Below are positions 9,001-13,903 of a stretch of 19,861 bases of DNA, one piece after another. A program made the position numbers and the translations under genes. The stretch is taken from positions 1 to 19,861 of the forward strand of contig CAZGSG010000096.1 of NCBI GenBank assembly GCA_964528095.1, read 5' to 3'. Numbering within the stretch: the first letter of the stretch is position 1; each line of letters starts with the position of its first letter. Source of the stretch: CAZGSG01 sp964528095. Lineage in GTDB: Bacteria; Bacteroidota; Bacteroidia; Chitinophagales; Chitinophagaceae. The notes under the pieces are model-generated. The model did no database searches, was not told where the DNA came from, and worked only from the letters and a program-made list of their open reading frames with translations.

Positions 9001-10404
9001 CAGGTTACTGAAAAGGAACTAATCAATCACAGGCAGCAGATCGAAAACTCAAAGCTGGTGGAGCAATTCTTAAAAGATAAATTCACTAACCTGGAACTCT
9101 ACCAATGGATGAAAGAGCAATTGTTTTTTGTATACAAACAGAGCTATAATATGGCTTATGATATGGCAAAAAAGGTGGAGAAATGTTACCAGTACGAGCT
9201 AGGAAACAATATAACCAATTTTATAACTTATGGTTATTGGGATAGTTCTACACAGGGACTTTGTTCCGGAGAAAAGCTGCAACTGGCCATACGCCAAATG
9301 GAGAAATCCTATATTGAATTAAACAAACGTGAGCTTGAACTAACAAAAAGCGTTTCCATCGCATTACTCGCGCCACTTGCCTTGCAAAAGTTAAGAACCA
9401 CCGGGCAGTGTGTGGTAGCGATACCCGAAGAAGCATACGATCTCGATTACCAGGGCCATTATTTCCGCAGGATCAAATCGGTTAGTTTATCCCTGCCCTG
9501 TATTGCCGGTCCGTTCACAACGGTCAATTGTACGCTCCGGCTTTTAAAAAACAAAGTTCGTATCAATACATCCATGGGCGACAATGGCTATGAACATAAT
9601 AATGATGAAGGGGTATTGACGGATGACGACCGTTTTAGTGAAAGCAATGTACCTGTGAAAGCTATAGCAACAAGCACGGGACAGCGGGATACCGGGATGT
9701 TTGAACTTAGTTTCCGCGATGAGCGTTACCTGCCTTTTGAGGGAGCAGGCGCCATCAGCGAATGGAAGATTGAACTGGCCAAAGATTCGGATTTGAGACA
9801 GTTTGATTACGCTACTATTGCCGATGTGGTCTTGCATATCAGCTATACCGCAAGGGAAGATGCCGGCTTATTCAAAGACAATGCGGTTACTTATCTTAAG
9901 AGTTTTTTAAACAACGCGTTAGAGTTAAGTACGCAACCACTCATGCGAATGTTTAATATCAAACAGGAATTTTCAACAGAATGGCATAAATTCCTGAACC
10001 CTGCTACAGCAGGCTCCGATCAATTACTTTCGATAAGTTTAACTAAGGATCATTTTCCATTCTTTGCAAGGGCAAGGAGCATTAATGTAAAAAAAGTTGA
10101 AGTGCTGATGAAAGCAGGCAGGCAGGGAGATTATAAAATGGCGCTGTCGGCTATTGATTCCAGCGACAATACAATAAACTCTTCCGAGATTTTTATGCCG
10201 GAGAATGCGGGTTACTCAAACATGCAGAAAGCAACGCTAACTGAAGATGCGACTACTTCAAATATAAATATCACGGAAATAGACATCTTTAAACCTGTAA
10301 TTTTAAAATTCAAACATAATTCCGATGCCGACTTTCATTCGATAGGAAAAAATCCAGACGAAATTTCAGACTTATTTATTGTATTGCATTATTCATTGGG
10401 CTGA
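1..10404 (+). CDS. Giant Tc toxin subunit A-like protein (neuraminidase-like/PA14, 5' end outside window)
   Basis: TcA proteins form the pentameric, receptor-binding, channel-forming part of insecticidal-type Tc toxins and inject a TcB-TcC-encapsulated effector into target cells. Residues are counted from the first in-frame ATG at 28. In order: peptidoglycan-binding-like segment (to ~62); carboxypeptidase-regulatory-like beta domain (~75-192); helical shell with the family motif around C659-x-C661-xx-C664 followed by SVYSAAAYFVELL; PA14 domain (~1468-1590); ABC-toxin N-terminal region (~1790-1930, WEVNRKIFLYPENWLEPEW); neuraminidase-like domain (~1935-2130); NWELFFHAPL...FDPT motif (~2452-2488); linker (~2690-2735, PPIDPAML); channel helices (~2736-2895 and ~2940-3065) around a Gly-rich tip (~2897-2932); TcB-binding region (~3070-3275); and a ~180-residue extension. 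TcdA1 of Photorhabdus is 2516 residues. No stop lies between base 1 and the ATG at 28, that ATG has no ribosome-binding sequence, and the PG-binding motif starts before it, so the true start is probably upstream. No TcB/TcC partner follows. Target and secretion route are unknown. Confidence 0.92.
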   Translation, partial: NPVLPNESSMRINLLHKTLTTLGFPVAEDEIQSHTAGKSTLEQVRAIQKKFNIKPDERYVLDQATYEGLKSALLSNGAITRTSSFTVRGKVYNNNNTAAKLQQVIALDVDLRGAAIYRTVKTIKEVMANGGFEFLSEKRTDTRGNYYIEFFDFQFAKAERKKADVIVYAINRTGEIIGRSRLVNAEEYSAQGEIKGVDIVIDKGEERTEYEILMEKLIPFLAESKVTLLELSASTDQVNFTATELDEREITVQIAAAAESLRNDKIAATRIIDPQQLLHELLYALGRNNVQLNWPALYRQKEIQLRSYINKAVAAKIVKPFSEKEIAAFLQLIHELATGYILKYTAPGQPVALGKALSGALPDTEQQTAFITAYRDFKNQTAADEKIDYKKFWNEYLPGITAFKNKPELIKGLLFANQLAIVSGSYQPLMEELQVNRKMLSVDQLMELTDEEWKTILTKTGVPDFITGTQENRIAAYTNQVQSFLNAAFPTIRISSMLKKKELPVKETTTADGIVSFLSGNSTFDIGVSRINDFDKEIRLAAPNDFDNVKTELKKIQRVFQVSTTPKVMGVLMENELNSAYTISNIPKKSFIQTYGDQLGGEMVADAVYQRSAHVSALSAERAMKIHDAAYAKAPKYSYSPSNRTEVFDLLADALPNYSELFGSPDICECEQCRSVYSAAAYFVELLRFLKWGGRNADGKSPLQMFEARRPDLLSLPLTCENTNTIIPYIDLVNEVMEYYTVHDKMDKKAVKDTGDATADELRASPQNVDLNAYKILRKAVYPFSLPYHQPLDVIRTYSDHLRIERHDIMRGMQKDFSPKSKKAIEADILRISEEDYIVLTGQDFDGVDDTRELHEYFGFSSAADLRKMSGIGVSDGIHEFLRRSGMNYTELVALIKTQFINPHQEILEYVERLFADSPLSPATVYTKLKQINAGTLNPATDTGISTAISGKITPAAFTTWVQAHFDDFNAVITLYQSKSLCDLNATYLKSLKNVYEDVSTPGISTTSWWRINRFIRLWRKLGWKIEEVDIMLTALRQRDITGSTISRLSSVILLNKTLKLPLNKLATFWGTIDTNGDKSLYRKLFLNKAVQKIDSVFEADQFGSYLTDSTLLINDHIPAILSAYRMSEMDLAAIAAAAKIKDNGVERPIDLLTDKLTIYHLSIIYRYTVLSKALKLKVTDLCLLIRLFNATPFSKLAIPAPANPPAEPVFQGNLPAATLEFCELAVSINASGFKPEVLQYIFNGVLPAESTAGLNSDKVKQAARNIRLAFAAIEQDHPEIPVILLTNEIISGKLSLTFQPGIVSQFISIVDGTAVFSSITDPNLVVDITGDLGLKYNYIKASGRLTGKAVMTDAERTALKALPGTNLNFQAAVDTLYKMPEDFIKTNFNGVFINMDAALGILLNHPAQLPLPTTEDKLRLIYESYLPLLKRQLRENAVVQNMAVLIGLSEDITHTLISTDLQSLVKSLSLEGFTAAYFNNTTLTPPAAIEQTNSEIDFDWGAGAPDISVPANNFSARWQGYIFPPLSGDYTLIVDIKEADEVFNLYLDGMLILPKPPADPRTSWEVIATLNASQTYKLVLDYTETTGNAGISLSWKTATTAVELIPATASFPSTVLEHFITTAQVYHRAAKFISGFKLTEKEVSHFINYKIDFDNIDFKAITYNHFKRINDYAQLVSAIPQSQAQLTDIFAAANVSGPVPSIDALIALINLATAWEINTLGYLIKSYFNLSINDLKNEIAFTRMFRAFSIVSKTGLSAETLAKCATANTEFTALNKIANLIKSAVKAKYEEEDWLELAGDLSDKIREHQKQALISYLLTRKSLIDNDVRDADGLFEHFLIDVQMGACMDTSRIVQANAAVQMFVNRCLLNLESDKDTGSEKGVSPGAIDATQWEWMKYYRVWEVNRKIFLYPENWLEPEWRDDRSPFFKELESELVQNDITDRTVEKAFRNYLSKLNTVANLDICGTYQENYSRPSRLKTLHVFGRTHNLPYQFFYRTCNEFYKWSAWEKVPVDIKMVENGGASGVHLMPVVWKRRLFIFWPEFVERQGDSDLLNKEGYEPSIDDLSGLPMSNLKTVKYWEMRLSWSENIDGKWAPKQISKEFLKVQSSVKTDPLLKISLTSQIRESGALYITPFIRGKAEARWMHANDLSDNYFVLFDIQSPVGTYKSTANGVINNESCRRYNTNFQKNRANSKLEFWGNVYLQNPVDHNVIFSNNRLEKEDASQDPFFYQQQRRSYFVKRADFKVYDSLRRPEASGVAIVDGIVDDSYYSQPHIPSFGPEDLMPGLEDGFLNDMPGNTVQRMLVNNPTSPTNPTNPTTGTVLDNSTVLEYDFQLTDVGIIGNAFSDITTGGPTYQQPPFHWEKGLEFHTFYHPYSSQFITNLNNGGIKGLMNSDTKLNSLKETHYNDKGQVFQGTYNPNFPDYVKKAPAKNDYKASTAYTYYKENICFDVYGANSIYNWELFFHAPLYIATRLSKNGRFEEAMKWFHYIFDPTTDELPLASQSETARYWKTLPFKTTPAESLQEWFMSLKPDGSKSDENAVIAEWRKNPFKPFVIARNRPVAFMKNVVIKYVENLRLWGDSLFRMFTRESVNEALQLYVIANHILGPRPEFVPKRGEIKAESYNSLKNKWDDFSNALVELENIFPFSSEVPVTAGNGNPGTLGIGQALYFCIPSNEKLMEHWDTVADRLYKIRHCMDIDGVERQLALFSPPIDPAMLINAAAQGLSLGSILSDLGSPPPVYRFNFLLQKANEFCSEVKSLGSALLSALEKKDGEELGRLRSSHETAMLELMTAIKERQVLDARSNKAGLLSSRKTAEFRLNHYNALLGDKAITIPAAPQISSNLNVESQLPADTQLAELKVDADDSLVASDTAGIKIIKKEQQQIDDANTALDFQDAATIAEGISAGLHAVPELYAFATPWGVGGTTSFGGSNLGSGASALAKIPQIIASHYTQNSTQAAQMASYIRREQDWTLQANLAIKEIIQLDKQITSADIKIQVTEKELINHRQQIENSKLVEQFLKDKFTNLELYQWMKEQLFFVYKQSYNMAYDMAKKVEKCYQYELGNNITNFITYGYWDSSTQGLCSGEKLQLAIRQMEKSYIELNKRELELTKSVSIALLAPLALQKLRTTGQCVVAIPEEAYDLDYQGHYFRRIKSVSLSLPCIAGPFTTVNCTLRLLKNKVRINTSMGDNGYEHNNDEGVLTDDDRFSESNVPVKAIATSTGQRDTGMFELSFRDERYLPFEGAGAISEWKIELAKDSDLRQFDYATIADVVLHISYTAREDAGLFKDNAVTYLKSFLNNALELSTQPLMRMFNIKQEFSTEWHKFLNPATAGSDQLLSISLTKDHFPFFARARSINVKKVEVLMKAGRQGDYKMALSAIDSSDNTINSSEIFMPENAGYSNMQKATLTEDATTSNINITEIDIFKPVILKFKHNSDADFHSIGKNPDEISDLFIVLHYSLG
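4432..4795 (+). other. PA14 domain inserted in the TcA-like protein
   Basis: This segment encodes residues ~1468-1590 of the giant TcA-like protein. Its core reads like PA14: FSARWQGYIFPPLSGDYTL, then YLDGMLIL, and a closing GISLSWKT strand. PA14 is a beta-barrel domain found in anthrax protective antigen, glycosidases and yeast adhesins, where it often binds glycans. It sits between helical shell segments ahead of the ABC-toxin N-terminal region. That is roughly where classical TcA proteins carry immunoglobulin-like receptor-binding domains, so a role in target recognition is a reasonable inference. The ligand cannot be told from sequence. Confidence 0.82.
6928..6963 (+). repeat. Four 9-base repeats encoding a Pro-Thr linker
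   Basis: Four consecutive degenerate 9-base units (cctaccagt, cctactaac, cccaccaat, cctactacg) encode P-T-S, P-T-N, P-T-N and P-T-T at residues ~2301-2312 of the TcA-like protein. The stretch lies after the neuraminidase-like domain, before the conserved NWELFF motif, and looks like a flexible surface loop. The unit length is a multiple of three, so gain or loss of copies would change loop length without breaking the frame. Confidence 0.8.
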
Positions 10405-10426
10405 TATTTAAATAAAAGAAAAAACA

Positions 10427-10442
10427 GGCTGCGATCTCAGCC
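10427..10442 (+). other. Small GC-rich stem-loop before the terminator
   Basis: ggctg and cagcc form a perfect 5-base-pair stem around the loop cgatct, 22 bases after the TcA-like stop codon. No T-run follows. It may help protect the 3' end of the long toxin mRNA or may be chance. Confidence 0.3.
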
Positions 10443-10453
10443 GCGTTATTGCA

Positions 10454-10499
10454 AAATTAAAAAGCCTCTAAAGCCATGTCTTTAAAGGCTTTTTAATTT
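10454..10499. terminator. Rho-independent terminator, probably bidirectional
   Basis: A long stem-loop lies about 50 bases after the TcA-like stop codon. The arms are 10454-10473 and 10480-10499, pairing over 20 positions with a single C/A mismatch. The inner arms are aaaaagcctctaaag and ctttaaaggcttttt, and the loop is the six bases ccatgt. The A-run on the left and T-run on the right let it work on either strand. On the plus strand it would end the toxin transcript and insulate the following marR unit. Confidence 0.88.
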
Positions 10500-10547
10500 C
10501 ATTTCTGCCAGTGACAGATGGTTTACTCCGCTACGTTTTCTCATCCT

Positions 10548-10579
10548 TTTGGAGCAATAGTGATTTCTTTCTATATTCG
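10548..10579 (+). promoter_or_regulatory. Candidate Bacteroidota sigma-A promoter of the marR unit
   Basis: TTTG at 10548-10551 and TATATTCG at 10572-10579 fit the Bacteroidota -33/-7 consensus (TTTG, ~19-21 bases, TAnnTTTG) with a 20-base gap and one mismatch in the -7 box. The start point would fall near 10585, giving a leader of only about 18 bases before the marR ATG at 10603. The -7 box is embedded in the inverted repeat at 10572-10599. Confidence 0.6.
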
Positions 10580-10599
10580 TTGTATATACAACTAATATA
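10572..10599. promoter_or_regulatory. 28-base inverted repeat, candidate MarR operator
   Basis: The centre GTTGTATATACAAC (10579-10592) is a perfect 14-base palindrome. After one mismatched pair (C10578/T10593) the outer arms TATATT and AATATA continue it, so 13 of 14 position pairs are complementary over 28 bases. AT-rich palindromes with TTG/CAA half-sites are typical targets of MarR dimers. The repeat covers the -7 box and expected transcription start and ends three bases before the marR start codon, so binding there should block transcription. Self-repression by the adjacent regulator is inferred. Confidence 0.7.
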
Positions 10600-10602
10600 C
10601 GA

Positions 10603-11052
10603 ATGCCCGATCTCAAAGTAAGCAACAACATAACCTATTTAGCTTCCTCATTCTCGCATCATTTTACTAACCTATTAACCAGGCAGCTTCAGACTAATGG
10701 CATTGCTGTAACCGCAGAACAGTTTGCGATCTTGGTTTTACTGTGGCAGGAAGGCAGTTTGCCACAGGCGAGAATTTATAAAACGCTTGAACGGGATAAA
10801 ACAACAATTACAAGGGTATTACTGAATCTAAAAAAAACGGGCTTTATTAAGCAGGAAATTGACCCGGATGATACAAGGATGAAAATAGTAGGGTTGACCG
10901 CCAAAGGAAAAAAAAGCAGATCTGTAGCGCTGGAAATAGCGGGAGCGCTTTATCAGAATGTGTTAAAAAGCGTAAAAAAAAATGAACTGGCGATAGCCGT
11001 TAAAGTTCTGCAGCAAATCAACTCAAATCTAAATGCTCAAACCAATGAATAA
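10603..11052 (+). CDS. MarR-family winged-helix transcriptional regulator
   Basis: This is a 149-residue protein of typical MarR length. MarR proteins are dimeric repressors that release DNA on binding small phenolic or lipophilic molecules or on oxidation. The dimerisation helices are at the ends (SSFSHHFTNLLTRQL near the start; the C-terminal ~40 residues). The winged helix spans about residues 30-105: VTAEQFAILVLLWQEG, recognition helix RDKTTITRVLLNLKKTGFI, then wing DPDDTRMKIVGLTAKGK with the conserved D-x-R. There is no upstream in-frame start and no later Met before the helix-turn-helix, so the ATG at 10603 is well supported although no Shine-Dalgarno sequence precedes it. There is no cysteine, so thiol-based redox sensing is unlikely. 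It overlaps the next gene by 8 bases and probably controls itself and that gene through the palindrome just upstream. The ligand is unknown. Confidence 0.92.
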   Translation: MPDLKVSNNITYLASSFSHHFTNLLTRQLQTNGIAVTAEQFAILVLLWQEGSLPQARIYKTLERDKTTITRVLLNLKKTGFIKQEIDPDDTRMKIVGLTAKGKKSRSVALEIAGALYQNVLKSVKKNELAIAVKVLQQINSNLNAQTNE

Positions 11053-11929
11053 ATACTTTCTTTTTTGCCTTGCTTTTGTTTCAATGTACGCACACGCGCA
11101 AAATAATGCGTTGCATAATAATAGTAAACGATCAACGGAAAATGACACCAGGAGATTTGAACTGGTTACTAATTATTATCAAAATGAAACCTGGAAGGCC
11201 AGAACTATTTCCACCTGTGAACTAACTAAAGTTATAGATAGTACAAATATTCTATTCGAAAAAATAACATGGATCGCACAAATCGTAATCACTGGAAAAG
11301 ATACCCTGAATGAGACGGCCGAGGCATTGCGGGTAAAACCTTATCTTATTTCTTTAGATCCCGGGGGTACACTAAAAATGCCGCCTATTGAAATTGCCGC
11401 AATGACCGGAGCTATTACCGATCTCAATACCTTTTTTGTTGCGCTTCATCCAAAGGCAGGTATCAATAAACTCCATAAAAAAGGCGATACGTTTATCTTG
11501 CCCGAACCGGTAAAAGGCGATTTTGCCAATGGAAAAGATATCTTAAAAGGCGAGGATTGCATCAATATATCCAATAGGTTAATTACAAACAATAAAGAAA
11601 AAGTAATCGAAACATCTTTTTTTCCGCCGGCCAACCCCTGCCTGGATTACTATTTGCCGGAGTTTAAGACGCCCGTTTCGGGAGATACAATTAATAACTT
11701 CCAGATGGTACGACCAGCCGGTAATAACAAGTATAATATCCTGTATGGTAAAGAAACATTTATTATTACATCCCAGATAAAAAGAGGTAACGGGGAATTA
11801 TCGAAAGCCATTATGAAGAATGACCTGCAATTGAAATTAAAAATCAACTGCGATGATGCTTATGGAAATTGTCAAACCAATTTGCCCTGGCATATTTACC
11901 GAGAGGTTCAATTGAATCGTCTTAACTAG
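11045..11929 (+). CDS. Secreted protein of unknown function
   Basis: I do not recognise the family. From the ATG at 11045 the protein has 294 residues and begins with a classical signal peptide: MNK, a hydrophobic stretch YFLFCLAFVSMY, and AHA before Q19 as a likely signal peptidase I site. Cys8 lies inside the hydrophobic segment and does not form a lipobox. An in-frame ATG at 11033 would add MLKP and is also possible, but 11045 gives the better signal peptide and a tight overlap with the marR stop (ATGAATAA), suggesting translational coupling. The mature part looks beta-rich, has no membrane helix, and holds five cysteines, two in NCDDAYGNC near the end. The context predicts a periplasmic or surface product under MarR control, perhaps part of a stress response; this is only inference. 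Confidence 0.8.
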   Translation: MNKYFLFCLAFVSMYAHAQNNALHNNSKRSTENDTRRFELVTNYYQNETWKARTISTCELTKVIDSTNILFEKITWIAQIVITGKDTLNETAEALRVKPYLISLDPGGTLKMPPIEIAAMTGAITDLNTFFVALHPKAGINKLHKKGDTFILPEPVKGDFANGKDILKGEDCINISNRLITNNKEKVIETSFFPPANPCLDYYLPEFKTPVSGDTINNFQMVRPAGNNKYNILYGKETFIITSQIKRGNGELSKAIMKNDLQLKLKINCDDAYGNCQTNLPWHIYREVQLNRLN

Positions 11930-11966
11930 CCCAATTCTTAGGCCGGGACATTTTTTGTTCTAAACC

Positions 11967-11987
11967 AGCAATAACCGGGCTATTGCT
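11967..11987. other. Stem-loop between convergent genes
   Basis: AGCAATA (11967-11973) and TATTGCT (11981-11987) form a perfect 7-base-pair stem around a GC-rich 7-base loop, in the 119-base gap between the convergent secreted-protein and modF-type genes. No T-run follows on either strand, so it is at best a weak or Rho-assisted terminator. Confidence 0.35.
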
Positions 11988-12048
11988 AACCACATGAAAC
12001 AAGTAAGACCAGGCCCAGGGAGTTAATTTGGACAGTTAATGACAATTT

Positions 12049-13170
12049 TCAGTTTATTTCAATACTGTATTCACCAACACCTAATCGCAGGTACCTATTT
12101 ACGCAGGCTGGTACATCTTTTTCATAATGACTGACATATAAGAGTGTTGTATCTGTGTGCCTGCAAACCTGGTCGATCAAATTTTTGATCGATTGTGCCT
12201 GTTGTTCATCCAGTCCCTGGCAGGGTTCATCAAGGATCAGTAAGGGTGGGTGTTTGACCAATGCACGTGCAAGCAATACCAGGCGCTGTTGACCCAGTGA
12301 TAACTGGAACAGGGGTTTTTGACTAATTGGTTGAAGCCTGAATAATTCCAGTACACTACTCACCTGTTCCCGTTGCGTCCCGCTCAACTGGCGGAATAAG
12401 CCGATCGTATCAAACAGGCCGGACGCAATCACTTCAAAACTGCTATTCGATTGGTCGAAGAACAGGTGCAGTTCAGGGGAAACATACCCGATCCGGCTCT
12501 TTATATCCCAGATACTTTCTCCGGTACCACGTCTACGGTCAAACAGGTAGATCTCATTGGCATAGGCCTGCGGATTATCCCCGTTGATCAAACTCAGCAG
12601 GGTAGACTTGCCGGCGCCATTGGGTCCGGTTATATTCCAGCGTTCACCTTTCTTTACTTCCCAATCGAGTTGAGAGAAAATGATCTTATCTCCATACTTT
12701 ACAGTCACATTTTTCATGCAAACCGCTGTCTCAAATTGGTTGCCCGTTGCAGGTAATATTCCTTTGAAATGGGCCATATCAAATTCATCATTCACCATTG
12801 TGCTATAGGCTCCTTGTTGATATCCTTCCCTGGTACCTTTATACAGTAGCTTGCCTTTGTCCAATACAGCTATATGGGTGATGGATGCAGGTAACTCCTG
12901 CGCATTCGTGATCAGGATGACATGAATGCCGCTGCCAATGATGGAATCAATGATTTCGTGTAATACTTTTCTCCCCCCGGTATCAAGACCAGTAAATGGA
13001 TTATCAAGAATCAGCATGGCCGGCTTCTTTAATAACGCAATAACCAACTGCAGCCTTTTATTCTCACCATTGGATAATTGAATAAGTGGTTTACCAAGTA
13101 AAGAATCCAGGTGGAGCTGTTCAAGCAATAAGGCAGCCGCGGCAGGATTGGCAGTGATAACTGCTTGCAT
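12049..13170 (-). CDS. ModF-like ABC ATPase, C-terminal fragment with complete second cassette
   Basis: This is a 373-residue piece. It opens with the rest of cassette one: signature LSNGE (32-36) and Walker B MLILDN, in which Asn57 stands where the catalytic Glu is expected. The second cassette is complete: Walker A GPNGAGKST (182-190), the ModF-typical RRRGTGESIWDIK (~212-224), signature LSLGQQ (290-295), Walker B LLILDEP (Asp314, Glu315) and switch His348 in LLYVSHYEKDVPAC. The ATG at 13170 comes two codons after the upstream stop, and the upstream GGTGGAG lies at a usable ribosome-binding distance, so separate translation by reinitiation is conceivable. Confidence 0.65.
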   Translation of the reverse strand: MQAVITANPAAAALLLEQLHLDSLLGKPLIQLSNGENKRLQLVIALLKKPAMLILDNPFTGLDTGGRKVLHEIIDSIIGSGIHVILITNAQELPASITHIAVLDKGKLLYKGTREGYQQGAYSTMVNDEFDMAHFKGILPATGNQFETAVCMKNVTVKYGDKIIFSQLDWEVKKGERWNITGPNGAGKSTLLSLINGDNPQAYANEIYLFDRRRGTGESIWDIKSRIGYVSPELHLFFDQSNSSFEVIASGLFDTIGLFRQLSGTQREQVSSVLELFRLQPISQKPLFQLSLGQQRLVLLARALVKHPPLLILDEPCQGLDEQQAQSIKNLIDQVCRHTDTTLLYVSHYEKDVPACVNRYLRLGVGEYSIEIN

Positions 13171-13173
13171 ATA

Positions 13174-13515
13174 TTACTCCACCGTCTGGCCATCCTCTGC
13201 ATCCATGCTATTAAACCGTTGCTGGTAATAGAATGTACTCGTATTGGATAGGTTTTTAAAATGATGTTGCTGTTCTACAAGTAATACACCCCCTTGCTGA
13301 TCTTCCTGCCCTGGAAAATAATAGGCGATCTTGCCGGTATGAAAATTTCTGCCCACCAATGCATGTGCCAGCGTGGTCTTACCGCTGCCGGAGGGGCCGA
13401 TGATCGCCCATTGTTCGTTTAACCGCAGTTCCAGCTCAATATTGTCAAGAACAAGCTGACCATTTAGCTTCAGGGTGAGGTCGCGTACGGTTAAGAGGCT
13501 GGGAGGTTGGTTCAT
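13174..13515 (-). CDS. ModF-like ABC ATPase, N-terminal fragment
   Basis: This is a 113-residue fragment of the first nucleotide-binding domain. It contains the beta-sheet entry (LLTVRDLTLKLNGQLVLDNI), the Walker A loop GPSGSGKTT at residues 40-48 (Lys46), and a probable Q-loop in LLVEQQHHF. It ends at TAA before the signature motif, so alone it cannot form a working ATPase site. Its start ATG at 13515 leaves a 388-base divergent gap to parE. Confidence 0.6.
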   Translation of the reverse strand: MNQPPSLLTVRDLTLKLNGQLVLDNIELELRLNEQWAIIGPSGSGKTTLAHALVGRNFHTGKIAYYFPGQEDQQGGVLLVEQQHHFKNLSNTSTFYYQQRFNSMDAEDGQTVE

Positions 13516-13903
13516 TAAAACAGGCTAATATAAAATCGGGTTGAGCTCATTATTATTTGGGCAGCAATTTAAAGAAAGATGAGGGAATCCCGGTTCTGAG
13601 ATAAATGCCCATTTAAAGCACCGATTCCACCGCTCCGGAACCGACCCGAAACTTGTCTGTAATGTAACAACACCTTCTTTAACCCATTATTTTCCAACGC
13701 CTTGCGTACCTGGTGCTTAATCAATACCAGCGGAGTTATTTTTCCACAAACGTTAATAACTCGGCATCCGAAGGGCAGGGTGCGTTTCGGTATATTTGCC
13801 GGATTGACTGTGCCGGACAAACGTGAAATCGGCTATCGAAGAACCACGGTTACGGATAAGAGGCAACGGTGAACTATTCATTTTTTAGAACGTACCACTA
13901 CAT
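13516..13903. other. 388-base divergent intergenic region upstream of parE
   Basis: I see no convincing gene here. A minus-strand open frame (13820-13569, 83 codons) has no recognisable domain, and most likely arises by chance. Small features are a direct repeat ATTTAAAG (13569 and 13612), a 5-base-pair stem CTGGT/ACCAG, and the promoter candidate listed separately. The region should carry the promoters of both the modF-type gene and the parE cluster. Confidence 0.6.
13791..13821 (+). promoter_or_regulatory. Candidate parE promoter -7 box and adjoining hairpin
   Basis: TATATTTG (13791-13798) is a perfect match to the Bacteroidota -7 box TAnnTTTG, but no TTTG is present 19-21 bases upstream, so the promoter is only partly supported. 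The start would lie near 13805, giving a leader of about 100 bases. TTTGCCGG (13795-13802) can pair with CCGG-A-CAAA (13813-13821) as an 8-base-pair stem with one bulge, overlapping the box and the start. Confidence 0.4.

Larger units (their letters stand above)
12049..13515 (-). pseudogene. modF: modF-type twin-cassette ABC ATPase gene, split by an in-frame stop
   Basis: The two reading frames 13515-13174 and 13170-12049 are in the same frame and together make one protein of about 488 codons, matching the ~490 residues of E. coli ModF (PhrA). The only break is a TAA at 13176-13174, in the context E-[stop]-Y-M-Q-A, in the first cassette between Q-loop and signature motif. No frameshift or deletion is visible and both sides keep good conservation, so this is a recent nonsense mutation, a sequencing error, or a gene read in two pieces. 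ModF is a cytoplasmic twin-nucleotide-binding-domain protein without a membrane part. It is linked to molybdate transport operons in some bacteria, and its own function is poorly defined. No mod transport genes are visible here. Confidence 0.72.

Noticed and set aside
13160..13190. Frameshift as the cause of the split modF-type gene
   Set aside because: The two parts are in the same frame, separated only by a stop codon and one Tyr codon, so a substitution rather than an indel explains the break.
13525..13532. TATATTAG on the minus strand as the -7 box of the modF-type gene
   Set aside because: It lies only about 10 bases before the start codon and has no -33 partner.
13569..13820. Minus-strand open frame of 83 codons between modF and parE
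   Set aside because: It has no recognisable domain or start context, its codon use looks unlike the neighbouring genes, and it would occupy the promoter region of the divergent genes.
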